This document shows positions 1-8,260 of a stretch of DNA of 22,229 nt, piece after piece. The position numbers were made by a program, and so were the translations under genes. Below the pieces are notes generated by a model. That model saw nothing but the letters and a program-made list of their open reading frames with translations. It was not told where the DNA came from and made no database searches. Positions within the stretch are counted from its first letter, which is position 1. Every line of letters begins with the position of its first letter. This DNA comes from a virus: positions 1 to 22,229 of IMG/VR virus record IMGVR_UViG_3300042923_000190; one strand, 5' to 3'.

Positions 1-33
1 ATCGTCCAGCGTGTACCGGGTAAATGTCCTCAC
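1..33 (-). CDS. 5' end of a further gene, possibly endolysin (partial)
   Basis: Only the first 11 codons are in the window. A GTG codon overlaps the TGA stop of the holin candidate (ACGTGA arrangement) and opens a frame reading (M)RTFTRYTLDD with no stop before the window edge. A GGCGGG stretch just upstream could serve as a weak ribosome site. Close overlap with the upstream gene is the rule in this genome, which supports a real start. A gene directly after a holin is often the endolysin, but nothing in eleven residues identifies it, so that is inference from position only. Confidence 0.35.
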   Translation of the reverse strand, partial: MRTFTRYTLDD

Positions 34-251
34 GTCCCGCCACCGTCCTTATCTTCGGGCTTCTTGATACCGAGGTACAATTTTATCACCGATACATCTT
101 TACGAATAGTTTCGTAACTCTTAGTTAGTTTGTCTATGATGGAAATGTATCGGAGTTCGCGGGTGCGAGAGTCCCATATAATGAAGCATACTGCCGCTAC
201 AAAAAGTCCATGTTCTTTCGCTATCCCCGTCAAAAACTCCACCGGACTCAC
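30..251 (-). CDS. BhlA/UviB-like holin candidate
   Basis: This small protein (73 aa from the first possible start) has one N-terminal hydrophobic segment (FVAAVCFIIW, about residues 17-26), then a charged, helical, Lys/Glu-rich tail. That is the layout of BhlA/UviB family proteins, small single-span membrane proteins annotated as holin-like in Gram-positive phages and plasmids. Holins permeabilise the host membrane at lysis. The start is uncertain. A GTG at 251 follows the TAG of the upstream gene with no gap but has no well-spaced SD. A GTG at 242 (70 aa, beginning MEFLTG) has AGGTGAG just upstream and better matches the usual BhlA start. Its position after the large virion proteins and at the end of the structural block fits a lysis gene. 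It could instead be a small membrane protein of other function. Confidence 0.6.
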   Translation of the reverse strand: MSPVEFLTGIAKEHGLFVAAVCFIIWDSRTRELRYISIIDKLTKSYETIRKDVSVIKLYLGIKKPEDKDGGGT

Positions 252-3200
252 CTACTCTTGGGTTTTATAGTCAAACGGTCTACCAATCAATGCACCAATT
301 ATGTCTGTTCCGGTGTCTTTACCCCCGCTGGAGCCAAGGAGTTGTACAAGCTTTGCAATCCCCCCGGTTTGTTTCAGCATATATTGTAACGCCTCTTGGG
401 TTCCGACGGTTCCACCGTTTTGTGTAGCGTCCCAATCGACGGGTTTGTTGGTATAGAACTGTTTGTTTAACGACAATTCCGTTGGTATTTTAGCCAGTGG
501 AGTCATGTTCGACATCAACTTACGAACAGTGTCCAGTTGGTTCGGTTGTCCGTAATCCAAGTCGGATAGTGGTAGGTTGAGCGGAAGTCCTACGTTCGTG
601 CCGGGAATCTTCCAGTACCGATCCGCGCCCCATTCTGGATTTTCGGCTCCAGTCGCTTCGTCCCATTCGCGCTTAATCCGGTCGAAGTTTTGGTATACCC
701 TCGTGTTCTTAAAGAACTGTTCGAATTGTAGTGGTAAGTTGTTCTTCGTCCAGTTCCAGAATGGTACAGCCAGCCTAGCAACCTTGTCACCCTTGGTCAT
801 TTCCTGATATGAGAACAAGTATTGACGCACTTGCTGTGCGGCTTTCTCAGCGGAGCCAGTGGTTGCCTTTCCGTGTAGGAAGTTAGCCAAGCGGGTTACG
901 TTCTCGCCGTATAACCCGGCTTTAGCCCACAGTGTCTTTTCCATGAACGCACGTGTCGCCTTCTCCGTTGCAACCAACTTCCCACCCTTGCTGTTCTCCG
1001 TCACGAACCGTTTGAAATCCGCTGTGAACCCCTGTCCGAACGCGCCGTGGTCTATGGCTTCCTGCATAAGCTTGGTTGCGCGCGGATCAAGCGTCCCCTT
1101 CTTGAACCCTTTGATTAGTTCCATAGATGCCGTGTAGTCTCTCATCCGTACACCAGCCAGAGCGTTGTTGAAGATGTTACCTACGAAGTTATTCCAAAAG
1201 TGAGAAGGGACGGCGGTCGTGACCAAGGACTTCCAGATGTTCGTTACAGCCTGCATCCCATCCATGACCTTGTTTATCCCGTCGAAGGTGAAAATCTCGT
1301 CTACCTTTTCAAGCCCTTTCAACACATCGCTGTGTATGCTATCTCCAGCATCTAATCCTAGCGCCTCGGCTTGCTTCTCACTAAGAGTTGTATACTCGGC
1401 GGCATTGTGATGACGGGCGCTGTTTTGTGCCTGCAACCGTATCAAGCCCTTATCTTTTAGCGACGTACTCAACGCTTTCATAGCGGACTTACGAACACCT
1501 TCGCTTGCACGTTTGAACACCGCTTCTATGGTGTCACGTTCGAACAGGTTAGCGATTTCGTCGGCATCTTCGCGTAAAGCAGTTGCTTTATCTAAATCGC
1601 CAGCGGCTTCCGCTTTGTTGGCTTTAGCGCGGGTTCCGTTGACGTAGTTATCTAAATCTGCAAGCGTGTCGAAGCCTTCCCGTTCTTTGTTGAAACCACT
1701 GACACCAGACAAGCCAGAGAGTGCAGATTTCTTGGCTCCCGGCGTGATGTTCTGGTTCATGACGTGTGGGAAGTAGTCCTTCCGCAACTTATCTAAGACG
1801 CCGGATTCAAGTCCTTGCTGTCCGGTACGATCCAGTATCTTCCCGAACATGCCGCTGAGTTCTTGGACGACTTGTTGCCGTGCCGGATCAGTCGAGCCAG
1901 CGAAGCCGACTGGAAGCTTCCCGCCCTCCAGTAAATGCTGTACTTCTCTTAACTCGTTGTCGGATACCTTGTTTTTCTTCACGAATTGGTCGATAGCCTT
2001 CCGTTCGCTATTCAACTGGTTGCTACGCCCTAAAATCTGCGTTTCGGCGTCTCTCATGGCGTTCGCAGACGAATCGACGTAATGAGTTCCCGTACCTAAC
2101 GTCCTTGGGTTGAACACAGATGGAAGGATTGAACGACGTGCAACCTCTCCTTGGGTGTATTTCGGGCTGGATTTCAGGAGCGTTTGGAGCATATTCGACG
2201 AACCCTGTGTTGTAGGGATATTCATCCCCGGTGTCATGTGCGGTGCGGCTCCAAGATTTACGTTAGGGTCAACGCCTTTTGGACTCCAGTTAACCTGTTC
2301 ACCAGCGGCATCTACGTGTTTCGCTGTATTCCGAGAGAAGTTTTTGAACGCTTCTTCCGTCAGTTGTTCGGCAGAATCCACGCCGTACACAGATTTCAGG
2401 AAAGTAGCCTGATCCTGCGCGTTCATCCCCAAATGCTCCAAGGTGGACACGACCTGTGCACCACCCACACCGCCGATAGGACGTGTAGTGGTACGAGCCA
2501 GTTTACGAAGCCAGTCGGGTTTTTGTCCTACGGCTACCTTCTTACCGAACGGCACGCCGACCGAGAATAGGGCATTCTGCTTGCTACCCCTCGCGGCGTC
2601 AACTGCATCCAACACCTTCTGAGAACTGTTCTTCCTTGCGGCATCGAGGACTTTTTGTGTCCCGGCTCTGTATGCGTCGCTTGCGTTATTGCCGAAGTTA
2701 GGCAACGCTTTTTCTGTCCGTGTTGCTACACCTTCGCCAACTTGTTCTGCGATTTTAGACACGTCCCAAGCCTTTTTCGGGATGAAGCCAAGAGCCTTGC
2801 CGGATGTCTTGGTTACTGCAATTCCTGCATCCTTCGCCGCCGCCAATGCCGCCGCCTGTCCTGCCGACTTCATGGCTCCAGTCGATCCACCTGTTACCCA
2901 AGTGAGAGGGTCGGCTAGGATGTCGATACCTAGCCCGCCCCACCTTTGAGCCGCTTCGTTCTTCACACCGAACTGATCTTTGAGGATGTCCGCGCCGTGT
3001 TTGCTGTTCTGCGAAATCAGATTCAAGGAGCCAAGGAGGGGAATGTCGTTGTACTGAATTCCCCGTCCTCCGGTTGTCCATTGTTTGATCTGATTCGAGA
3101 CACCCTTATACGCCTGTTCACCAAGTCCAAACGTCGGATCGAGGAACCGGGCGAAATCGTTCACACTTCCTTTGCCTTGGAAGATGTCTTTTGCCGAACC

Positions 3201-3443
3201 TGCTTTGTTGTACACGGTGTCCGTGACCATCGAGCCAAGCCCTGTGAGGGAGCCAAGCATCTGCTTCCACAGTGCCGGATTGGTCGCTTTCTTCTTTGCC
3301 GCTTTGCCAGAGAGATTGGACTTAGCGAATGCGTCTATCCAATTCGAGTTCTGTGATACGTGTCCCGGTACGCTGGACAGGTCGATGGACTTGGGCGCTT
3401 TGTACACAGGATTCTTTTCAACTTTTGCCTTCTCAAATGCCAT
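252..3443 (-). CDS. Large internal/ejected virion protein candidate (1063 aa)
   Basis: This is the largest gene in the window and the last of the structural block before the holin. The product is soluble-looking, helical and mixed-charge. Recognisable stretches are GIDILADPLTWVTGG (about 172-186), a hydrophobic PSHFWNNFVGNIFNNALAG (746-764) and PFWNWTKNNLPLQ (894-906). To my knowledge, FWNNFVGN and PFWNWTKxNLP stretches are typical of very large phage structural or polyvalent proteins carried in particles. Position after the nozzle matches the T7 gp13-16 internal-core arrangement, so I infer a DNA-ejection protein. No lysozyme, transglycosylase, protease or RNA-polymerase catalytic motif was recognised. 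It starts at ATG behind AAGGGGG with 9 nt spacing, and 14 nt separate it from the upstream gene. A tail-associated role not involving ejection is possible. Confidence 0.6.
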   Translation of the reverse strand: MAFEKAKVEKNPVYKAPKSIDLSSVPGHVSQNSNWIDAFAKSNLSGKAAKKKATNPALWKQMLGSLTGLGSMVTDTVYNKAGSAKDIFQGKGSVNDFARFLDPTFGLGEQAYKGVSNQIKQWTTGGRGIQYNDIPLLGSLNLISQNSKHGADILKDQFGVKNEAAQRWGGLGIDILADPLTWVTGGSTGAMKSAGQAAALAAAKDAGIAVTKTSGKALGFIPKKAWDVSKIAEQVGEGVATRTEKALPNFGNNASDAYRAGTQKVLDAARKNSSQKVLDAVDAARGSKQNALFSVGVPFGKKVAVGQKPDWLRKLARTTTRPIGGVGGAQVVSTLEHLGMNAQDQATFLKSVYGVDSAEQLTEEAFKNFSRNTAKHVDAAGEQVNWSPKGVDPNVNLGAAPHMTPGMNIPTTQGSSNMLQTLLKSSPKYTQGEVARRSILPSVFNPRTLGTGTHYVDSSANAMRDAETQILGRSNQLNSERKAIDQFVKKNKVSDNELREVQHLLEGGKLPVGFAGSTDPARQQVVQELSGMFGKILDRTGQQGLESGVLDKLRKDYFPHVMNQNITPGAKKSALSGLSGVSGFNKEREGFDTLADLDNYVNGTRAKANKAEAAGDLDKATALREDADEIANLFERDTIEAVFKRASEGVRKSAMKALSTSLKDKGLIRLQAQNSARHHNAAEYTTLSEKQAEALGLDAGDSIHSDVLKGLEKVDEIFTFDGINKVMDGMQAVTNIWKSLVTTAVPSHFWNNFVGNIFNNALAGVRMRDYTASMELIKGFKKGTLDPRATKLMQEAIDHGAFGQGFTADFKRFVTENSKGGKLVATEKATRAFMEKTLWAKAGLYGENVTRLANFLHGKATTGSAEKAAQQVRQYLFSYQEMTKGDKVARLAVPFWNWTKNNLPLQFEQFFKNTRVYQNFDRIKREWDEATGAENPEWGADRYWKIPGTNVGLPLNLPLSDLDYGQPNQLDTVRKLMSNMTPLAKIPTELSLNKQFYTNKPVDWDATQNGGTVGTQEALQYMLKQTGGIAKLVQLLGSSGGKDTGTDIIGALIGRPFDYKTQE

Positions 3444-3457
3444 GTACTAAAACCCCC

Positions 3458-5344
3458 TTATTGTCCACCGAATACCCGATCCAAGTAGGCTTGATAGGAG
3501 TCAGTCGACCCGTCTGGATTCATACCCGGCGACGTTTGTCCTGCTGGTGCCGCCGACTTGGTTCCTCCGGTCACGACTTCCAATCCAGTCATTACATTGT
3601 CGTAGTTCTTTTGTGCCGTCTTCAAAGCGCCTTGGATTTCTGGTGGTACGGCTTGACCCTTGCTGATGTACGCCTTCTGGATTTCGACGTATTGGGAAAT
3701 CTGCGATTGCGCTCCGTCCAGCTTCGCTTTCAAAGCGTTCAATTGGAGCGTGTTATTCGCGTTAGTGTTCGAAGCGTTCTGCTTGTTGATTGCGGCGTCG
3801 ATAGCCGCACTATTCTTACGAATAGTTTCGTTCAAGCGGTTGGCGTCTGCTACGCTACGCATGATACCGTTGTTCGCGCTGATGGATTCCGTCGCCCGGT
3901 TATGAGAAACCTTCTCGTTGAATTCAGCGGTACGGAGTTGGATGTCAGCCAAGAACTTGTTCGTATCCAAGGTAGGTCTACCTTGTGCGTCTACGCCCAT
4001 GATGTCTGTCATCTTCAAGTTGTAGTCTTGCTCCAGCTTAGAGACGAATTGACGATCTTCTTGTGCAAGTTTGTCGTAATTGAAATTGCTGTTCAAGAGG
4101 TCGCCGGAATCGAATTGCGCGTACGGCATTTGTTTGCCAGTCAAGCCAGCGTATACCTTCGCCATTTCTAAGAGGTTCTTGCTGGAGCCTTCGAACATAT
4201 CTTGGAATTGACCTTGTTGCAAGTTGTTCAAGTTCAAGCCGGAGACTTGTTGTTGCACATTCGCAAGCTTCTCGCCATACTGCGCGTTCGTCTTTCCGAT
4301 GTTCTGTTGTGTAGTAGCAAACAGTTTGCCAAGCGCGTTTTGTTGATTCATTTGGAGCCTAGTGTCGGCGTCTTGCTGGAACCCGGAGCCAGTACCAGAG
4401 AGTCCACGGCTGGATAGGTTCTGCCTAGCTTGGAGCCAGTCTTGGAATGTCTTGTCCTTGATCGTGTTGACGTCGCTATCCTTGTTCGCCATGAGGGCAT
4501 CTAGATCGGCTTTTTGTTGTGCCGTCAGGTTAGCCAGTAGTGCGTCGTAGGATGTCTTCTTTTGAAGGTATTCGGACGAACCCAAGGATTCGGCAAGCGC
4601 CCGCATACTATCCCAATACGGATCATTCTGATTTGTGGCGGCGTTACCGTAATCATTCACGTTTTGGTTATACTGGTCGAACAGTTGGGTTTGCCCGTTG
4701 TTCTGCATAACTTCCATGGAATTGTTTACAGCGCCGCCAAACCCGCCTTGGTTGCTGGATACTGCGCCGCCGCCACCGCCGTTCAAACCGTTAATGTAAT
4801 CGTTCATTTGTTGTGCGTTCATGCTTTGGTAGTTAGCCAAGGATGTGTCGCTTCCGTACAACTGTTTCGCTTGTGCCGCCGCCCACGCTTTCTGTGTGTC
4901 CGTCGCACCCGGCGCTTCGTACAACTTCTTTAAGTACAACAGTTGGTTAGCATTTTCGCCTGCATTCTGTGTGTACTGTGTCTTCCCGTCCGCACCTGTC
5001 TGGACGTTGTTTAGTGGCGCTGGTGTGGCGGCTGTCGGCGACTTTGGAACCACTGGCGCTGGAGACGGTGTTTGTGTCGGTGTTTGTGTTTGTGTCGCCG
5101 GAGTTGGTGATGGATTCCAGACTGGCGGTTGCCAAGACGGTGTTTGTGTTTGGGCTGGTGCTGGTGTCGGAGTTGGTGTCGACGCTGGTGGTTTCCAAGG
5201 AGAACCTATAGCTGGTGTTGATGCTGGCGCGGGTGATGGGTTATAGAACGGATTGACACCAGTGGATTCCTTGACGGTGTTGTTCTTCAAAGTCCCGTCA
5301 GCATTGTAATACGTTGAGCCGCCGCTTTTCGGTTTGGTTGCCAA
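3458..5344 (-). CDS. Internal virion protein candidate, Pro/Thr-rich N-terminus (628 aa)
   Basis: Residues about 36-110 are low-complexity Pro/Thr/Gln/Ala (repeats such as PTPTPAPAQTQTP and TQTQTPTQTPSP). A Gly run (189-193) follows, then a long Gln/Asn/Lys-rich helical region to about residue 590. The stretch LSSRGLSGTGSGFQQDAD resembles sequences in podovirus internal virion proteins. Its place between nozzle and the 1063-aa protein, coiled-coil character and lack of enzyme motifs suggest an internal core or ejection protein; this is inference. The start codon is TTG at 5344, set by AAGGAGGG 7 nt upstream; no ATG in this frame has comparable support. An alternative is a tail-knob or head-tail chaperone-like protein. 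Confidence 0.55.
   Translation of the reverse strand: MATKPKSGGSTYYNADGTLKNNTVKESTGVNPFYNPSPAPASTPAIGSPWKPPASTPTPTPAPAQTQTPSWQPPVWNPSPTPATQTQTPTQTPSPAPVVPKSPTAATPAPLNNVQTGADGKTQYTQNAGENANQLLYLKKLYEAPGATDTQKAWAAAQAKQLYGSDTSLANYQSMNAQQMNDYINGLNGGGGGAVSSNQGGFGGAVNNSMEVMQNNGQTQLFDQYNQNVNDYGNAATNQNDPYWDSMRALAESLGSSEYLQKKTSYDALLANLTAQQKADLDALMANKDSDVNTIKDKTFQDWLQARQNLSSRGLSGTGSGFQQDADTRLQMNQQNALGKLFATTQQNIGKTNAQYGEKLANVQQQVSGLNLNNLQQGQFQDMFEGSSKNLLEMAKVYAGLTGKQMPYAQFDSGDLLNSNFNYDKLAQEDRQFVSKLEQDYNLKMTDIMGVDAQGRPTLDTNKFLADIQLRTAEFNEKVSHNRATESISANNGIMRSVADANRLNETIRKNSAAIDAAINKQNASNTNANNTLQLNALKAKLDGAQSQISQYVEIQKAYISKGQAVPPEIQGALKTAQKNYDNVMTGLEVVTGGTKSAAPAGQTSPGMNPDGSTDSYQAYLDRVFGGQ
5015..5239 (-). 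repeat. Low-complexity Pro/Thr/Gln coding repeat
   Basis: This is a purine/pyrimidine-biased stretch with reiterated GTGTTTGTGT and GGTGT units on the plus strand. On the minus strand it encodes about 75 residues of PT, PA and QT repeats in the 628-aa virion protein. It is likely an extended disordered linker and a site prone to replication slippage, so length variation between isolates would be expected. Confidence 0.75.
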
Positions 5345-5351
5345 TTGGGTT

Positions 5352-5359
5352 CCCTCCTT
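5352..5359 (-). promoter_or_regulatory. SD site fixing a TTG start
   Basis: AAGGAGGG on the minus strand lies 7 nt before the TTG at 5344. It selects that codon as the start of the 628-aa virion protein. Confidence 0.75.
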
Positions 5360-7661
5360 ATACTTTCTTTAATTTATGTTCGAACCCAACACCGAATATT
5401 TCACAAGGCGCATTCTCTTTGTGTTGGATGTTCACCTTAACACGGCGACACTTACCTTGGATTGATGCTTTCTGTACTGATATCTGGATGTCGCCTAACG
5501 GATTCTTTCCTAACACCCAAGAGCCAACGATAGTTCCGGCATAAAAGTGGATATTAGGTTCCGTCGTTACTTGCCACTGTGTGTCGGCGCCGTCATTTAG
5601 GACTACCGCTTTACCGTCTTCTGGCGTCAAGATGACTGCGGAATCCGCATAAACTCTTACGTACAAGTTCGTGTTCGTCTTAAAGTGTCGGGCAAGGATG
5701 TACATCCTTCGCATCTTTTTGAAGTTGAAGGAGTACCCAAGATCGTACATCTTCGAATCCAGTTCCATCGTGTATACGTCCGTACCGTCTGCCCATACCG
5801 TGTCGTCTTGCCTGTAAATGTCTGGAGAGTTGGTCAGGTTGTACGCCTTACCGCCGTGTGTGAGAAATTGCTTGATAGTCAGTATAGATGACTTGTCACG
5901 AACCCACACACCTAATTCGTGATAGAACCGATATATTGTTTTCGTTGCCGGGAAGCATATCCAATACTGGTTGTCGTGGAACATGGAACATGCGTCGGTA
6001 TCCGGGTAGGACGTAGCTATCATTTTTGTGTAAATCTCGTTGTGGATTTGTACGTCCGTCCGCTTGACGTTCATGACCTCTATACGGTACGGGTTTGGGC
6101 GTAGTGACGTTATCCCGTTGTATGATAGGAACATGATTTGATTCCCGACAACGGATGCCGCCCTAGGTGCGATACTCCCGATAGAGTCGTGGATGAGGTA
6201 TCGGGCATAAGTCGTTGGATCTTTTCCGATCAAAGTTTGTATCGTAGTCGGCGTCATGATGACCAAGTAATCTTGGAATCTGACAACGCTAGTTACTGGC
6301 TCTAACTTTCCAGTGTCGAAGCTGAGTACATTCGTCGTTGGTATATACCTCGGGTTTTTAAGATCGGATATATACATTAGGAACGGGTTCTTTGTATCCC
6401 CATAAAGCAGGAGACGATCCCAGTGTAGCCGGATGTAAGTACAGGTCTGGATTCCCGACATGTCTTGGGTGTTGTTTTCCTTGTTCAGCGTACCTTCGAT
6501 CCTATACCCAGTTATGCTTCCCTTTACCTCGGTTGTCGCTGGCACCGCGCTGTTGCGAACCGTTACACGAATGTCATAGGTTGCGACACTACTAACATTC
6601 ATGTCGAACGTCTTCCCGCCCGCCGTTTCATTTGTCCAGTTCCTTCCGATTGTCCAGCCTGCAACACCTTGGATCGTGGATGTTGTAAGTGTAATTCCAG
6701 TAAACGGTGTGGAGACTGAATAGTATGCATCTGGTTGGACTCCGACTGTGTTACAAGTAAACGTTACTGTCGATCCAGTACCACCGGATGTCCAGCCGTT
6801 GAAGAATGCTCCACGTATTCTTGCCGCCGCAACCGTGGTTGTATCACCTGAGAGAAAGTTGACTCCAATCGTTTGTCCACCGATGGTAAACAATATGTTC
6901 CCAGTTGTCGTGGCTCCCGTCAGAACGTTTATCGTGAATACTTCTGCTACACCGTCGCTAACATTAGAGTTCGTTATCCGGTATTCCCACTTGTAATCCA
7001 ACGACGCAATAGTGGACGGCTTACCAACATAAGCTGTGAACGGTAGAGGCATGTTGACCGCACCGGATCGGTAGTATGGCGCGATACCGGAGACAGTTAT
7101 GTTCGTTGTAACCGAGTCTTGTACGTAGCCAGCGGGGTTAGGAGCCAGGGCATTTGTTCCTATGTAAACAACCTCTTGGACAGTAGGTGTGTAAGGTACT
7201 ACAGTCTTTGCGTTAAAGTAACCGGATTCGTATGTGAACTCGACCAACTTAGTTCCTGTAGCAATGTACAACACCGTTCCGTATTGGACAGCCTCTACCA
7301 TTTTCGTCGTCTGGAATGTCCAAGGAGTCCCGTTGTCTGTTATCTGAATGTTGATGGATTCGCCTGTAGTGTATTGGTAGTAATAAATTCGACCGTTGGA
7401 TGCAAAGATATGGTCTGGAGTTGTGCCGCCTACTTTGTAGTACAGGAAGTGCCCTTGACATGTTGCTGGTAGGGTTGTCATTTTCACTCTGCCTGTTCTC
7501 CGTTTTGCGGAGTCACGTCCAGAGAGGTCAACGTTTTCCATTACAGGAAATTCGTCATCCTTCAAACGTTCGTTCGATATCTCCGAGTTATGCCCGCCAG
7601 CATAAGACATGTATGCCTCGAACAGGCGTGCTTCCGGGTTCGGTGTTGTGTTCTGCTTCAT
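5358..7661 (-). CDS. Tail nozzle / tail tubular protein B-like (767 aa)
   Basis: The long beta-rich protein begins with a stretch typical of podovirus nozzle proteins: AGGHNSEISNERLKDDEFPV, then MENVDLSGRDSAKRRTGR (residues about 21-58). These proteins open with a list of segments to draw and a 'mean value'-like fold, followed by a beta-propeller. The later part (HELGVWVRD, then SKMYDLGYSFNFKKMRRMYI) also fits that group. The nozzle forms the distal tail tube of short-tailed phages (T7 gp12 type). Residues 238-337 form a separate domain also found in the fibre (see findings). The start is the ATG at 7661, because GGAGGT sits 7 nt upstream and the ATG overlaps the TGA of the adaptor gene (ATGA). 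An in-frame ATG six codons earlier lacks an SD. Tail-tip function is inferred from homology of pattern and order. Confidence 0.7.
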   Translation of the reverse strand: MKQNTTPNPEARLFEAYMSYAGGHNSEISNERLKDDEFPVMENVDLSGRDSAKRRTGRVKMTTLPATCQGHFLYYKVGGTTPDHIFASNGRIYYYQYTTGESINIQITDNGTPWTFQTTKMVEAVQYGTVLYIATGTKLVEFTYESGYFNAKTVVPYTPTVQEVVYIGTNALAPNPAGYVQDSVTTNITVSGIAPYYRSGAVNMPLPFTAYVGKPSTIASLDYKWEYRITNSNVSDGVAEVFTINVLTGATTTGNILFTIGGQTIGVNFLSGDTTTVAAARIRGAFFNGWTSGGTGSTVTFTCNTVGVQPDAYYSVSTPFTGITLTTSTIQGVAGWTIGRNWTNETAGGKTFDMNVSSVATYDIRVTVRNSAVPATTEVKGSITGYRIEGTLNKENNTQDMSGIQTCTYIRLHWDRLLLYGDTKNPFLMYISDLKNPRYIPTTNVLSFDTGKLEPVTSVVRFQDYLVIMTPTTIQTLIGKDPTTYARYLIHDSIGSIAPRAASVVGNQIMFLSYNGITSLRPNPYRIEVMNVKRTDVQIHNEIYTKMIATSYPDTDACSMFHDNQYWICFPATKTIYRFYHELGVWVRDKSSILTIKQFLTHGGKAYNLTNSPDIYRQDDTVWADGTDVYTMELDSKMYDLGYSFNFKKMRRMYILARHFKTNTNLYVRVYADSAVILTPEDGKAVVLNDGADTQWQVTTEPNIHFYAGTIVGSWVLGKNPLGDIQISVQKASIQGKCRRVKVNIQHKENAPCEIFGVGFEHKLKKV
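6651..6950 (-). other. Inserted beta domain in nozzle, shared with the fibre
   Basis: Residues about 238-337 read AEVFTINVLTGATTTGNILF, then GDTTTVAAARIRGAFFNGWT, then GTGSTVTFTCNT, ending in TTSTIQG. The same order of landmarks (N-terminal beta pairs, 'D-T-x(n)-IR-A-x-GWT-GG-G-T-VTFT', Thr-rich end) occurs in the fibre gene at 11335-11628. It is probably an Ig-like or carbohydrate-binding accessory domain, though I cannot name the fold with certainty. Confidence 0.65.
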
Positions 7662-8242
7662 GGTAAGTACCTCCACCATTCATGCGGCGGGCTAACTAAG
7701 TCGGCATGAATCTCCCAAATTACTGTTATGTAATCACCACTTACCAAGCCAACAGAACTGTCTATTGTGAATGTGTTGTCTGTTGTACTGGTCGACGCTT
7801 TGACAGGTACGTCGTTCACGTATATTCGAAGGTCTGCGTACCTCCGATCATAACCGTCCTTAGTTATGTTGTAAGTGAACACACTGTCAACGGCGCGAAA
7901 CTGTTGCACATTGAAGTCATCCCAATATCGGTACGGCGGTGTGTAGTTCTCAGTGAAGTTGGGGAGTCCATTTTGGAAGTCAGCCATGTAGCTGTCCTTC
8001 TCCCGTACGGAAGAGTCGTAGCCCTTGTACATCGCCGCCGCATAGAATACCGGGAGTTTGTGGAATTTTTCAGGGAAGACGAACGTACCGCTAGGCACAT
8101 CGGACGAAAGTTGTGGGAAGTCGCATTTTACAGCGGTCGCCATTTCGTTCTGTCCCATGTTTAATAGTGTGGCTGTTATGCCCGCCTCTACGGTGTCGTC
8201 TACCAAGAACCTAAGTAATTGTTGCATATCCGAGAAGTTCAT
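7658..8242 (-). CDS. Adaptor / tail tubular protein A-like (194 aa)
   Basis: The N-terminal half is helical (FSDMQQLLRFLVDDTVEAG) and contains the segment EKFHKLPVFYAAAMYKGYDS, a pattern seen in head-tail adaptor proteins of podoviruses, where residues before it set the portal contact. The C-terminal half is beta-rich (LRIYVNDVPVKAS, then DYITVIWEI). Length matches the roughly 190-200 aa of T7 gp11-like proteins. It overlaps the nozzle gene by ATGA, so the two are translationally coupled as expected for sequential tail parts. It starts at ATG 8242 with AAGGGGTGG upstream at a longish spacing. Adaptor function is inferred from size, pattern and adjacency. It could alternatively be a minor tail protein. 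Confidence 0.6.
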   Translation of the reverse strand: MNFSDMQQLLRFLVDDTVEAGITATLLNMGQNEMATAVKCDFPQLSSDVPSGTFVFPEKFHKLPVFYAAAMYKGYDSSVREKDSYMADFQNGLPNFTENYTPPYRYWDDFNVQQFRAVDSVFTYNITKDGYDRRYADLRIYVNDVPVKASTSTTDNTFTIDSSVGLVSGDYITVIWEIHADLVSPPHEWWRYLP

Positions 8243-8260
8243 AGCTCACAGCCACCCCTT

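Noticed and set aside
100-3831. Identical 16-mer TTACGAATAGTTTCGT at 100-115 and 3816-3831, quasi-palindromic
   Set aside because: Both copies encode the same residues (ETIRK) in the same frame with this phage's usual CGT and AAA/AAG codons. Two copies are not enough to claim an operator.
3329-4171. 280-codon open frame on the plus strand
   Set aside because: It lies opposite two well-supported minus-strand virion genes, has no SD, and its Arg/Val/Leu/Cys-rich product looks like reverse-complement coding shadow.
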